A DNA stretch of 64,000 nucleotides, taken from an uncultured Helicobacteraceae bacterium. GTDB taxonomy: Bacteria; Campylobacterota; Campylobacteria; Campylobacterales; Helicobacteraceae. Made by a program: the position numbers and the translations under genes. Position 1 is the stretch's first letter. Every line of letters begins with the position of its first letter. Location of the stretch: positions 310,001 through 374,000 of the forward strand of contig CALUTR010000002.1 in the NCBI GenBank assembly GCA_944323755.1, read 5' to 3'. Below the pieces are notes generated by a model, which had not been told where the DNA came from, did no database searches, and saw only the letters and a list, made by a program, of their open reading frames with translations. Below, in pieces: positions 47,414-55,374 of the stretch.

Positions 47414-47562
47414 AGTAATACTCCACACCAAATCTTCACAAACCAAACACAATAAACATACACATCATACGCATAAAAAACAATACTTGGATTTAAAGAA
47501 AATCCTACAATTTAATCATTTTAAACACACACAAAATACTACATTTCACAATGCTGCATAAA
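47414..47562 (+). other. Open frame after the rfbG tract, reachable only with nine Gs
   Basis: Between rfbG and the radical-SAM gene lie 172 bases poor in T. In the G9 frame they form a continuous His/Lys/Thr-rich tail (for example HNKHTHHTHKKQYLDLKK) with a stop at 47560-47562. The rfbG-type core is complete without it. Whether the tail is translated is unknown; it may simply be an intergenic stretch that happens to be open. Confidence 0.4.
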
Positions 47563-47585
47563 TTTAATTCAAACAAAGGAAAAAT

Positions 47586-48701
47586 ATGGAAATTCTAAGA
47601 GCAAAGACAAAAGAATTATTTAAATCACAATTAAACGAAAAACAGGCGCAAAACTCAAAGCTTAATATAGAAGAACTAGAAGCAAACAAAACAATCTTAC
47701 AATCATATCCACGACGCATTGTTCTTGAAATGACAAGTGCTTGCAATATAAAATGTATATTTTGCGGAAGAGATGAAGCAGAGTTCAATCAAACATATTT
47801 AAAACTAGAAGTGTTAGATAAACTATCAAACGCATTAGAACATTGCGAAGAAGTAACGCTATTTGGCTGGGGTGAGCCAACTATCAATCCAAAATTTTCA
47901 AAATTTTTAGAGAGACTAGATAAAACAAATGTAAGGAAATATTTTGTTACAAATGGCACAAGATTAGATAAATTTGTAGATGATATTTTTAAATATCATG
48001 TTGATATTATCGCAATAAGCCTAGATGGGGCAGATTCTAACACAAATGATAATATTAGAGTTGGTGCGAAGTTTGAAAACATTATAAAAAATATCAAAAC
48101 CATAGTAAAGAAAAAAGAGGAATTAAAATTAGATTATCCATATTTGAATTTTGTATTTGTCGCTATGGAATCTAACATAAGAGAACTACCAAAAATGGTA
48201 AAACTTGCAAAAGAATTAAAAATGCAAGAAGTAAAAGTGGTATTTCTAACTGCATTTAGCACTGATATGCTAAAAGAAAGCCTATATAATAAACAAGAGT
48301 TAGTAAAAAATATATTCAATGAAACTATAGCAATAGCAAAAGAATTAAATATAAAATTAAAGCTTCCTTATGTGCAAGGTGAAGATATAGCAGGTGAAAA
48401 ATATCACAAAGATTGTTTTGTTGGCTGGAGGGATTTTTTCATAGGTAGTGATGATAGCATACGCCCTTGTCAAAGCACCAGTCTAAAACTTGGCAATCTA
48501 AGCGATTATGAAAGTTTTGAAGATGCATGGAATTCTAAATTAATGCAAGATTTTAGAGCAAAGGTAAATGGGGGGGGGGATATGCCTATTCAGTGCAAAT
48601 TATGTTATCAAAGCTCACACGCAAATTGGAACAAAAAGTCAAGCTTTATTCAGCTTGGCACAGCATTCGCACCAGATTGGGAGAAAAAGAAAAAGTCCTA
48701 A
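47586..48701 (+). CDS. Radical SAM protein with SPASM-like C-terminus, G10 tract (ON)
   Basis: A 371-residue radical SAM protein. The cluster motif is CNIKCIFCGRD (Cys-x3-Cys-x2-Cys) near residue 54-64, followed by VTLFGWGEPTINPKFSKFL. The C-terminal region has WRDFFIGSDDSIRPCQSTSL and CKLCYQSSHANWN, cysteines for an auxiliary cluster. Ten Gs are in frame as Asn-Gly-Gly-Gly-Asp just before those last cysteines. All three frames after the tract stay open for over 120 bases; the other two run into the next gene. Such enzymes in glycan loci may act on sugars, but the substrate is unknown. AAAGGAAAAAT precedes the start. Confidence 0.85.
   Translation: MEILRAKTKELFKSQLNEKQAQNSKLNIEELEANKTILQSYPRRIVLEMTSACNIKCIFCGRDEAEFNQTYLKLEVLDKLSNALEHCEEVTLFGWGEPTINPKFSKFLERLDKTNVRKYFVTNGTRLDKFVDDIFKYHVDIIAISLDGADSNTNDNIRVGAKFENIIKNIKTIVKKKEELKLDYPYLNFVFVAMESNIRELPKMVKLAKELKMQEVKVVFLTAFSTDMLKESLYNKQELVKNIFNETIAIAKELNIKLKLPYVQGEDIAGEKYHKDCFVGWRDFFIGSDDSIRPCQSTSLKLGNLSDYESFEDAWNSKLMQDFRAKVNGGGDMPIQCKLCYQSSHANWNKKSSFIQLGTAFAPDWEKKKKS
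48570..48579 (+). repeat. Poly-G tract (G10) near the 3' end of the radical SAM gene
   Basis: Ten Gs in frame as Gly-Gly-Gly-Asp. G9 reads to a TAG at 48808-48810 and G11 to a TAA at 48812-48814, both overlapping the GTG start at 48804 of the following gene; G10 stops at 48701. Confidence 0.92.
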
Positions 48702-48803
48702 ACACAATATCACAATACAAAAAGAGTGTAAAAACACTCCTTACAATAAACAATCCTATAAAACAACTACAAACCAATACAACCAATATTTTGGAGGTAT
48801 TGC

Positions 48804-49886
48804 GTGCTAGATAACATCATTATAAAAGAAGACTTAGAATATATTTTTTGTAATTTAGAAAATAAAGAAAAATTTAGAGATTCAACGATTCTAATAACTG
48901 GCTGTGCTGGTTTTTTAGGGTTTTATTTTATGGGATTTTTTAGCACATACGCAGAAAGACTCGGAATAAATAAAATCATCGGATTAGATAATTTTATGAT
49001 CCATAAACCAAAATGGATAGAGCAAATTCAAAAAATACATACAAATAAAGTTGAAATTGAAAAGTTTGATATCATAAAAGATGATATAAGAAATATAGAA
49101 AGTGCGTGTGAAGCTACATTTATTATACATTTAGCAAGTATTGCATCACCAACATTTTACAGACAATATCCACTAGAAACATTAGATGCAAATATTTGGG
49201 GGCTTAGAAATCTACTTGAATTCTACAAAGATAAACAAATCAATGGTGTTTTATTTTTCTCAAGTTCAGAGATATATGGCGATCCAATAAAAAGTGAGAT
49301 TCCAACAAATGAAGAATATAGAGGTAATGTATCTTGTATCGGACCAAGAGCATGCTATGATGAATCTAAGCGTTTTGGCGAAACGATGTGCTATCTATTT
49401 GCAAACAAATACAATATGCCAATAGGGATTGCTAGACCTTTTAATAACTATGGACCCGGTATGAATATCAATGATAAACGCGTTCCAGCAGACTTTGCAA
49501 AAGCTATATTAGAAAATAAAGATATTGAAATTTTTAGCGATGGCACGCCAAAACGAACATTCTGCTATATTAGTGATGCAATATGTGGATATTTAAAGAT
49601 TCTACTTTATGGAAAATTTGATTATTTTAATATCGGTATAGAAAAACCAGAAATCAGCATAAGTGAATTGGCGCAACTATACAAAAAAATTGGCAATGAT
49701 TTATTTGATTATAAAAGTGATATAAAACTATCAAAATCAAGTGATAAAGATTACCTAACACACAATCCAAATAGAAGATGCCCAGACATCACAAAAGCCA
49801 GAAAATTGCTAAATTACAATCCAAAAATCAATGTAGAAAATGGAATCTACAGATTCCTTTGTTTTTTAAGAGATGGTGCTATATGA
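48804..49886 (+). CDS. NAD-dependent nucleotide-sugar epimerase/decarboxylase (SDR, UXS-like)
   Basis: A 360-residue extended SDR. The NAD loop ILITGCAGFLGFYFMGFF begins near residue 29; the active site includes FFSSSEIYGDPIKSEIPTNE, then ACYDESKRFGETM with the Tyr-x3-Lys pair, then GIARPFNNYGPGMN. The layout is close to UDP-glucuronate decarboxylases and related CDP/GDP-sugar SDRs. The next gene encodes a UDP-sugar 6-dehydrogenase, which would supply UDP-glucuronate, so a UDP-xylose-type product is a reasonable guess. The start is a GTG preceded by GGAGG. Its stop overlaps the next start by ATGA. Confidence 0.82.
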   Translation: MLDNIIIKEDLEYIFCNLENKEKFRDSTILITGCAGFLGFYFMGFFSTYAERLGINKIIGLDNFMIHKPKWIEQIQKIHTNKVEIEKFDIIKDDIRNIESACEATFIIHLASIASPTFYRQYPLETLDANIWGLRNLLEFYKDKQINGVLFFSSSEIYGDPIKSEIPTNEEYRGNVSCIGPRACYDESKRFGETMCYLFANKYNMPIGIARPFNNYGPGMNINDKRVPADFAKAILENKDIEIFSDGTPKRTFCYISDAICGYLKILLYGKFDYFNIGIEKPEISISELAQLYKKIGNDLFDYKSDIKLSKSSDKDYLTHNPNRRCPDITKARKLLNYNPKINVENGIYRFLCFLRDGAI

Positions 49887-51118
49887 AAATAGCAGTTTTT
49901 GGATTAGGATTTGTCGGGCTTACAACTGCTGTTGGTTTCGCAAACAAGGATATAAAAGTAAGTGGCTATGAAATAAGTAAAGAAAAAGTAGAAATGCTTA
50001 AAAATGGCAATATTCCATTTTTTGAAAAAGATTTAAATGAGGCGCTAAATAACGCAATAAAAACAAATCTAACAATCACTAGTGATATTATTAAAGCTTT
50101 AGATTCTACTGATATTGTATTTTATTGCATTGGCACTCCTATGAGCGATGATGGAAGTGCTGATTTATCATTTATTTTAAATGCGCTACAAGATACAGCA
50201 AATCATATAAAACTATGCAAAGAAAAGCCCATTTTAGTCATTAAATCCACAATTCCACCTGGTAGTCTAAAAGATGTATTTTTACCATTTTTACAGGCAT
50301 TAGGATTAGTAGAGAATAGAGATTTTATCTTAGCTAATAATCCAGAATTTTTAAGAGAAGGCTATGCATATGATGATTTTATGAATCCAGATAGGATTGT
50401 CATTGGCGCAGATTTTAAGATAGATAAAATTATAGAAATTTATTCAAAATTTAATGCACAAATCATATTCGTATCTCCAAATACTGCAGAATTCATAAAA
50501 TATCTAAGCAATACAATGCTATCAATGATGATAAGCTATGCAAATGATATGAGTATTATTGCAAAACATATTGGTGATATAGATATAAAAAAGGCATTTG
50601 AAGTATTGCATATGGATAAAAGATTTTTTGGAAATCCAGCAAATATCACTAGCTATATTTATCCAGGTATGGGCTTTGGTGGGTATTGTTTGCCAAAAGA
50701 TACTTTTGCACTATATAAACAATCAAAAAATAAAGGTTATGAAAGCAAACTAATCAAAGAAATACTAAATATTAATGATGCCATTATTGATTATCATATA
50801 GCTAACATACAAGAAAATAGAGATGCAAACATAGGGATTCTAGGATTAAGCTTTAAGCCAAATAGTGATGATGTAAGAGATTCAAAATCATTATTATTGA
50901 TACAAAAGCTAATTGCTAAAGGATATAAAAATATATATGCCTTTGATCCACTTGCAAATCATAGTTTCAAAAAAACATACAACATTGATATAAAATATAC
51001 AAATAGTCTAAATGAGATTATTAATTCGTGTGAAGCATTGATAATTGCTACTGCGTGGAGTGATTTTAAAAATCTAGATGTAAAAAATAAAAGAGTATAT
51101 AATCTTAGATATATATGA
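49883..51118 (+). CDS. ugd: UDP-glucose/nucleotide-sugar 6-dehydrogenase
   Basis: NAD-dependent two-step oxidation of a UDP-hexose to the uronic acid; 411 residues. The NAD loop is MKIAVFGLGFVGLTTAVGFA, followed by CIGTPMSDDGSAD and STIPPGSLKDVF. The catalytic cysteine lies in GFGGYCLPKDTFAL, with SNTMLSMMISYANDMS before it, and GLSFKPNSDDVRDSKSL in the C-terminal domain. I use the ATG at 49883, giving the ATGA overlap with the upstream SDR, because the earlier in-frame codons translate to a basic sequence unlike the family. It precedes the tRNA-Pro gene on the other strand by 2 bases. Confidence 0.93.
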   Translation: MKIAVFGLGFVGLTTAVGFANKDIKVSGYEISKEKVEMLKNGNIPFFEKDLNEALNNAIKTNLTITSDIIKALDSTDIVFYCIGTPMSDDGSADLSFILNALQDTANHIKLCKEKPILVIKSTIPPGSLKDVFLPFLQALGLVENRDFILANNPEFLREGYAYDDFMNPDRIVIGADFKIDKIIEIYSKFNAQIIFVSPNTAEFIKYLSNTMLSMMISYANDMSIIAKHIGDIDIKKAFEVLHMDKRFFGNPANITSYIYPGMGFGGYCLPKDTFALYKQSKNKGYESKLIKEILNINDAIIDYHIANIQENRDANIGILGLSFKPNSDDVRDSKSLLLIQKLIAKGYKNIYAFDPLANHSFKKTYNIDIKYTNSLNEIINSCEALIIATAWSDFKNLDVKNKRVYNLRYI

Positions 51119-51120
51119 TA

Positions 51121-51198
51121 TGGTCGGAGTAGCGGGATTCAAACCCACGACCTCACCCACCCCAAGGGTGCGCGCTAATCAGGCTGCGCTATACTCCG
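51121..51198 (-). tRNA. tRNA-Pro, anticodon GGG
   Basis: On the minus strand CGGAGTA pairs with TACTCCG in the acceptor stem, and CCA is encoded. The anticodon stem CACCC/GGGTG closes a seven-base loop TTGGGGT, so positions 34-36 are GGG (proline CCC/CCU codons). The T arm contains GGTTTGAATCC. It is a lone tRNA inside the glycan locus, pointing opposite to its neighbours. Confidence 0.93.
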
Positions 51199-51211
51199 AA
51201 ATAAATCGTAT

Positions 51212-51217
51212 ATTATA
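51212..51217 (-). promoter_or_regulatory. Likely promoter -10 box for tRNA-Pro
   Basis: TATAAT on the minus strand, 14 bases upstream of the tRNA 5' end, at a distance suited to a start of transcription a few bases before the tRNA. Confidence 0.5.
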
Positions 51218-51249
51218 CTTTCAACCTTATAATAATGTAAAAGCTAGGC

Positions 51250-51255
51250 TATAAT
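51250..51255 (+). promoter_or_regulatory. Likely promoter -10 box for the GT61 gene at 51285
   Basis: TATAAT at 51250-51255, with AGGAGC 9-14 bases before the ATG at 51285. It would restart transcription of the plus strand after the tRNA; another TATAAT lies at 51228-51233. Confidence 0.45.
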
Positions 51256-51284
51256 CAACAATATTCTTTACAATAGGAGCTAAA

Positions 51285-52533
51285 ATGATAGAAATATTAG
51301 AATTTAGAATTAGCAATAAAATAAAAGAGGATTCTCTTGAATTTAAAAGTATGAAAGACAAAAATAAAATATCAAATATTTATAATGTTGCAAAATATGG
51401 ATTTAATAGCACAAATGCTGATAGGGGGGGGGCAGCTAGAAAAACTAAAAAATGAATTTGAAGAATTTTCAAATAGAATCTTTCACATACCAATTAATAC
51501 TCCAAAAATATATCATAGAAATAATGCAAAAGTTTGCTCATATGGCGGCATATTTGAAAATAATAAAATAATAAATGAGAGTCTAAATACATTTGAAAAC
51601 AACAAATACCAGCAAGATTTTTTTGATTATTTAGAGAATCTAAATGCATCTAAAATACGAGACAAAAGAACATTAAAAGATTTTATAAAAAAAATATATT
51701 TTAAATTCTTTAGCATAAGGGCACGAAAAAATAAAAAAATATTGCTAGATCCATCAAAACCAAAAGCAATATTTTTCTGTGCTTGGTTTTCAAATGCTTA
51801 TCATTTCACATTTGAAGCTTACACAAGGCTTATAATACTGCTAGATTATGCAAAAAATAACAATCTATATTTTTACATTATTGCACCACCAAAATATCGT
51901 GGCTTTCATAAATACTATGATTGGTTCATAAATGAGATTTTAGATATTGAAAAAATCAATAGAGATAATATTATATATCTTGATTACCAAAATTATGATG
52001 TAAAAAATATATATTTTTGCTCAAACCCACAATGCAATACAAAAGAAACATTAAATGCTATAAACAAACTAAAACAAAATCTTTTTATCAATGATTTTAA
52101 CGCTATGGGAGAACGATTATTTATCAGTAGAAAAAAATCACCAAGAAGGTATTTAATAAATGAAGATGAAATTTTTAGCATATTAGAGAGTAGATTTGGA
52201 TTTAAAAGAATATATATGGAGGATTACACACTAAAAGAAAAATTAAATCACATAATAAGAGCAAAAGTAGTAATGAGCATAGAAGGCACAAGTCTTGTAA
52301 ATGGCTTGTTTATGGATTACAAAGATTCTAAATTAATCTCACTTAGAAGCTATGATATGGTGGATCATTTGCCAATTTTTGCATCTATGTTTAAAAATAT
52401 AGAATTTTTACCAATTATATGCGATATAGAAGAGAAAAAAGGCGATAAACATCTTTGGGTTGAGAGTAATTTATCACTAAAACCGCAGTATTTGATACAA
52501 AAATTAAAAGAATATGAAATAGATGAGATATAA
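51285..52533 (+). CDS. Glycosyltransferase family 61 protein, phase-OFF through G9 tract (needs G8)
   Basis: Restored length 415 residues. From the ATG at 51285 (MIEILEFRISNKIKEDSLEF) the frame reads into the tract and, with nine Gs, stops nine codons after the tract (RGGAARKTKK). With eight Gs it continues QLEKLKNEFEEFSNRI and then IFFCAWFSNAYHFTFEAY, ISRKKSPRRYLINEDEI, VMSIEGTSLVNGLFMD and EFLPIICDIEE, the GT61 pattern shared with 24305-25618 and 56422-57633. The beginnings align with the two paralogues, which supports this start over the later ATG at 51385. The gene is OFF as read. Confidence 0.88.
51424..51432 (+). repeat. Poly-G tract (G9) near the 5' end of GT61 51285-52533; OFF length
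   Basis: Nine Gs after Asn-Ala-Asp-Arg. Eight Gs bring the large downstream frame (Gln-Leu-Glu-Lys) into register. Confidence 0.92.
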
Positions 52534-52564
52534 TCACATTTATTTCAAAATAAAAGGATGAATT

Positions 52565-53557
52565 ATGCTAACCATCGCATTTCCTACATACAAAAGACCA
52601 CATAGAATTATAGATGCAGTAAATGATACGCTAAAGATAGATTCAAATGATATTGAGGTTATAGTATGTGATAATAATGAAGATTACAAAACAAGAGATA
52701 TATTATCAAACATCAAAGATAAGCGATTTAAATACTATAAAAATGAAAAAAATTTAGGATTCTGTGGTAATTTTAAATCGTGCATAATGAATGCTAAAGG
52801 CGAATTTGTATTAATTATTAGCGATGAAGATAGAATAAATCACGATGCAATACCAGATATGCTAAATATTATTAATAGGGGGGGGCAGCAAGAAATTTCA
52901 GAAATCATATCAGGCGTAGCCTATATAGAAGAACACGATAGATATTATGTAGCTCCTCCAAAAAATAAAAATCAATTCTTACCTGCAAATAGCGCAAAAA
53001 AACACCCCCTATATAAACTTTTAAGAAGCTATGTATCAGGCTTTTTATTCAACACTAAAATAGCACAAAGCATATACACAAATCACATCAAGCCATTTGA
53101 AAATTCGGAAGTATATTTTTACTATCCATTTTGGATTATAGGGTGGCTTGGGCTAAATTATGGTGGATTATACACATACAATTCAAAACCACTAATATTT
53201 AAAAACAATAATGATAGTAATGGTTATGTAGAAGATACAACAAAAGCAAACAAACTATTTAGCTTTGATTCAGAGTTAAAATGTCTAGAAGACAGGATAA
53301 ATCTTACAAGAAATGATAAATTATTAATTCAAAGCAGTATAGACGCAAACAATATATACTACATAAAATACACAACTCTAAAATATGATAAAACAATAAA
53401 TTGGGAGCAAGCATTTATAAAAATTAAAGCTGCAATTAAAGCAGGGAGAAAACATTACAAGCTAAGCATAATGCATTTTTATTTCATCAATTATTTAAAT
53501 AAATTAAAATCAATCATAAAAAAGATAATCAAATATAAACCACGATACAAAATATAA
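52565..53557 (+). CDS. Family 2 glycosyltransferase, G8 tract (ON)
   Basis: A 330-residue inverting GT2-type enzyme. It begins LTIAFPTYKRPHRIIDAVND, with the nucleotide-binding IEVIVCDNNEDYKTRD, then NEKNLGFCGNFKSCI and the metal-binding FVLIISDEDRINHDA. The eight-G tract is in frame as Asn-Arg-Gly-Gly-Gln, directly after the catalytic core, and is the shortest of the 18. A one-base slip would shorten the protein to about 110 residues. It sits downstream of the GT61 gene and is the last glycan gene of this plus run before the minus-strand pair. Confidence 0.87.
   Translation: MLTIAFPTYKRPHRIIDAVNDTLKIDSNDIEVIVCDNNEDYKTRDILSNIKDKRFKYYKNEKNLGFCGNFKSCIMNAKGEFVLIISDEDRINHDAIPDMLNIINRGGQQEISEIISGVAYIEEHDRYYVAPPKNKNQFLPANSAKKHPLYKLLRSYVSGFLFNTKIAQSIYTNHIKPFENSEVYFYYPFWIIGWLGLNYGGLYTYNSKPLIFKNNNDSNGYVEDTTKANKLFSFDSELKCLEDRINLTRNDKLLIQSSIDANNIYYIKYTTLKYDKTINWEQAFIKIKAAIKAGRKHYKLSIMHFYFINYLNKLKSIIKKIIKYKPRYKI
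52878..52885 (+). repeat. Poly-G tract (G8) in GT2 52565-53557; ON length
   Basis: Eight Gs in frame; the flanks ATAGGGG and GGGGCAGC match those of the tract at 51424. Confidence 0.92.
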
Positions 53558-53569
53558 TCCAAACAGAAT

Positions 53570-54667
53570 CTAGGCGCCATAAAATAAACTTTTGTAGCGC
53601 CAATCATCTTTGATTAGCTCTTTTATCTTATCAAATTCCACAACAACATAAACATTGCCAGAAGAATATGGGGCTATCTCATAAGCATTCCACATAAAAA
53701 TTACACCGTTTTGACTAAGGAAAAATGAATTTGGCATAACAGTAAGTGGTAGAGATTCATCAAATAATTGATCGCGTTTTGACTCCAAATACGAGCTAAG
53801 AAGCATTAAAAATTTATCCTTATTTTCATTAGTTACATCAAATACATCTTCTATGCCACTTGGAATTTTTGCTCCACTATTTATATCATATAACTGCATT
53901 GTTTTTATACTATTTCCATGAGCCCCACCTGTATAACGATACGATACCGTATCTATCTCTAAAATATTATCATCAATATAGCCAATGCTATCTTGACTAA
54001 TAAATTCAACATTACTTTGCAATCCATAATTCTGGATATATTCATTCATATTATTTTTTAAAAGTATTTCTAAATTATTTTTTAACTGATATATATCATT
54101 AGAATCTGAAATTGACTGATTAAGCAAATGAATATGATTTAAATCACTATTTACAATGATAGGCTTTGAGATTTTGCCTCTATAAAAGACCTCTCTTTTA
54201 CCAAATCTATCTTCTATTTGCGTTTTAGTATAAATCTCTGATTTAATAATACGCATTTGATTTAAGGCAGCATTAGAGTCTTGATAAAACTTAAACTCTA
54301 CTCCATTATTTATTCCACTTATAATAAGCATCCCTTTATTATCTAGTGCAAAACCAAGAATCTTATCATCAAGTGCAATTTCAAAAGAATGGTTCTGCTT
54401 CCAAAGAGTAATTTTTGCTATCAATGAATCACTAGAATCTTCTAAATTTTCATTATGAAATATATCTAAATATGCACGCTGCTTTATGCCATCATAGTTG
54501 CCTTCTAGCACATAAAAAACATTGCTATTAGAATCAAGATTAATTAACTCTCTAAATTCATAGCTATCTAGCGCTTGAAGCGTGGGATCATCTTTTTTAC
54601 CAAGAAGCAGAATAACACCAAGTGCTAATACAAATACTAGTATTAAAAATACAAATATTTTCTTCAA
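53570..54667 (-). CDS. Membrane-anchored DUF3298-domain protein
   Basis: A 365-residue protein with a single N-terminal membrane segment (IFVFLILVFVLALGVILLLG) and a periplasmic part. The C-terminal third has the DUF3298/RsiV-like core: TVSYRYTGGAHGNSIKTMQL near residue 240 and GVIFMWNAYEIAPYSSGNVY near 325. Such domains occur in periplasmic proteins linked to lysozyme binding or cell-wall enzymes. It is convergent with the GT2 gene (12-base gap) and begins 8 bases downstream of the methyltransferase stop on the minus strand. It does not look like a glycan-synthesis gene. Confidence 0.78.
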   Translation of the reverse strand: MKKIFVFLILVFVLALGVILLLGKKDDPTLQALDSYEFRELINLDSNSNVFYVLEGNYDGIKQRAYLDIFHNENLEDSSDSLIAKITLWKQNHSFEIALDDKILGFALDNKGMLIISGINNGVEFKFYQDSNAALNQMRIIKSEIYTKTQIEDRFGKREVFYRGKISKPIIVNSDLNHIHLLNQSISDSNDIYQLKNNLEILLKNNMNEYIQNYGLQSNVEFISQDSIGYIDDNILEIDTVSYRYTGGAHGNSIKTMQLYDINSGAKIPSGIEDVFDVTNENKDKFLMLLSSYLESKRDQLFDESLPLTVMPNSFFLSQNGVIFMWNAYEIAPYSSGNVYVVVEFDKIKELIKDDWRYKSLFYGA

Positions 54668-54675
54668 ATTTAACT

Positions 54676-55236
54676 CTATTTTTTACAAAAATAAACAAAG
54701 GCAGGTGGGATATTATTCCAAACGATGCTAGAAGTTTTCACATTATTAAATGTGCAAAATACTTTCTTTTTGAAATACATTGCATACAATGTAGGTATAA
54801 CATATGCAAATGTTACAAAATATCCACCTGGCTTTAATGCTTTATAAATGCTATGCAAGATTCTATCTTGCTCCACTTTTGATAATAATGCCCAAGGTAT
54901 CCCAGATACGATGACATCAGCGTATTTCATATTTCTTCTTTTCATCATAGATTCTAAAAACTCTGCAGATCCAACCTCAACATCAAGATTTTTAAATTTT
55001 TTACATAGATTTTTAGCTATATTCTCATTGATTTCAACAGCAAAAAAATTAGAATCTTTTTTCTTTTTATTAATAATACATCTTGTAAAAGCCCCAAGAC
55101 CTGGTCCAATTTCTATAATATTAGATGCATTTTCAATACCAATATTTTCTGTGATTATATGGCTTAATTGCTTTGAACTCGAGCATAAAGCTCCTGTTCG
55201 CTTCGGATTTTTAATATAATGTAACAACAATTTCAA
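54676..55236 (-). CDS. SAM-dependent methyltransferase, phospholipid N-methyltransferase (PmtA)-like
   Basis: A 186-residue class I methyltransferase. The N-terminal NPKRTGALCSSSKQLSHII resembles the opening of PmtA-type phospholipid and rRNA-adenine methyltransferase-like proteins; the SAM loop is IIEIGPGLGAFTRCI near residue 42, and SGIPWALLSK corresponds to motif IV. The phosphatidylethanolamine substrate is an inference from family. It is followed by the DUF3298 gene. Confidence 0.77.
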   Translation of the reverse strand: MKLLLHYIKNPKRTGALCSSSKQLSHIITENIGIENASNIIEIGPGLGAFTRCIINKKKKDSNFFAVEINENIAKNLCKKFKNLDVEVGSAEFLESMMKRRNMKYADVIVSGIPWALLSKVEQDRILHSIYKALKPGGYFVTFAYVIPTLYAMYFKKKVFCTFNNVKTSSIVWNNIPPAFVYFCKK

Positions 55237-55272
55237 CCCCTATAATTTAGCTTGGCGTATTATATCAAATTC

Positions 55273-55298
55273 ATTTTATTGTAAGCCTTTATTGTAAG
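55273..55298. repeat. Perfect tandem 13-base repeat upstream of rfbE
   Basis: TTTATTGTAAGCC occurs twice in direct succession (55273-55285 and 55286-55298) in the 138-base gap between the divergent methyltransferase and rfbE genes. It may be a regulatory repeat or a slippage product; no known operator matches. Confidence 0.75.
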
Positions 55299-55374
55299 CC
55301 TAAAAAAACAAGCACAACAATTTATTATTATTTAAGCTAAAATGTAAAATAAAATTTAATTTTAAAGGCTTATA

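Noticed and set aside
48568..48814. Two short ORFs (48568-48810 and 48593-48814) as separate genes
   Set aside because: They are alternative frames of the radical-SAM gene beyond its poly-G tract, with no own ribosome site. I list them as tails of the G9 and G11 states.
49778..49882. Upstream extension of the UDP-sugar dehydrogenase
   Set aside because: The extra 35 codons are in the frame of the ugd gene but read as a basic sequence unlike the family, and overlap the end of the SDR. The ATG at 49883 with an ATGA overlap and MKIAVFGLGFVG is the clear start.
55286..55298. Tandem 13-mer as a known regulator binding site
   Set aside because: It does not match any operator I can name, so I report it only as a repeat.
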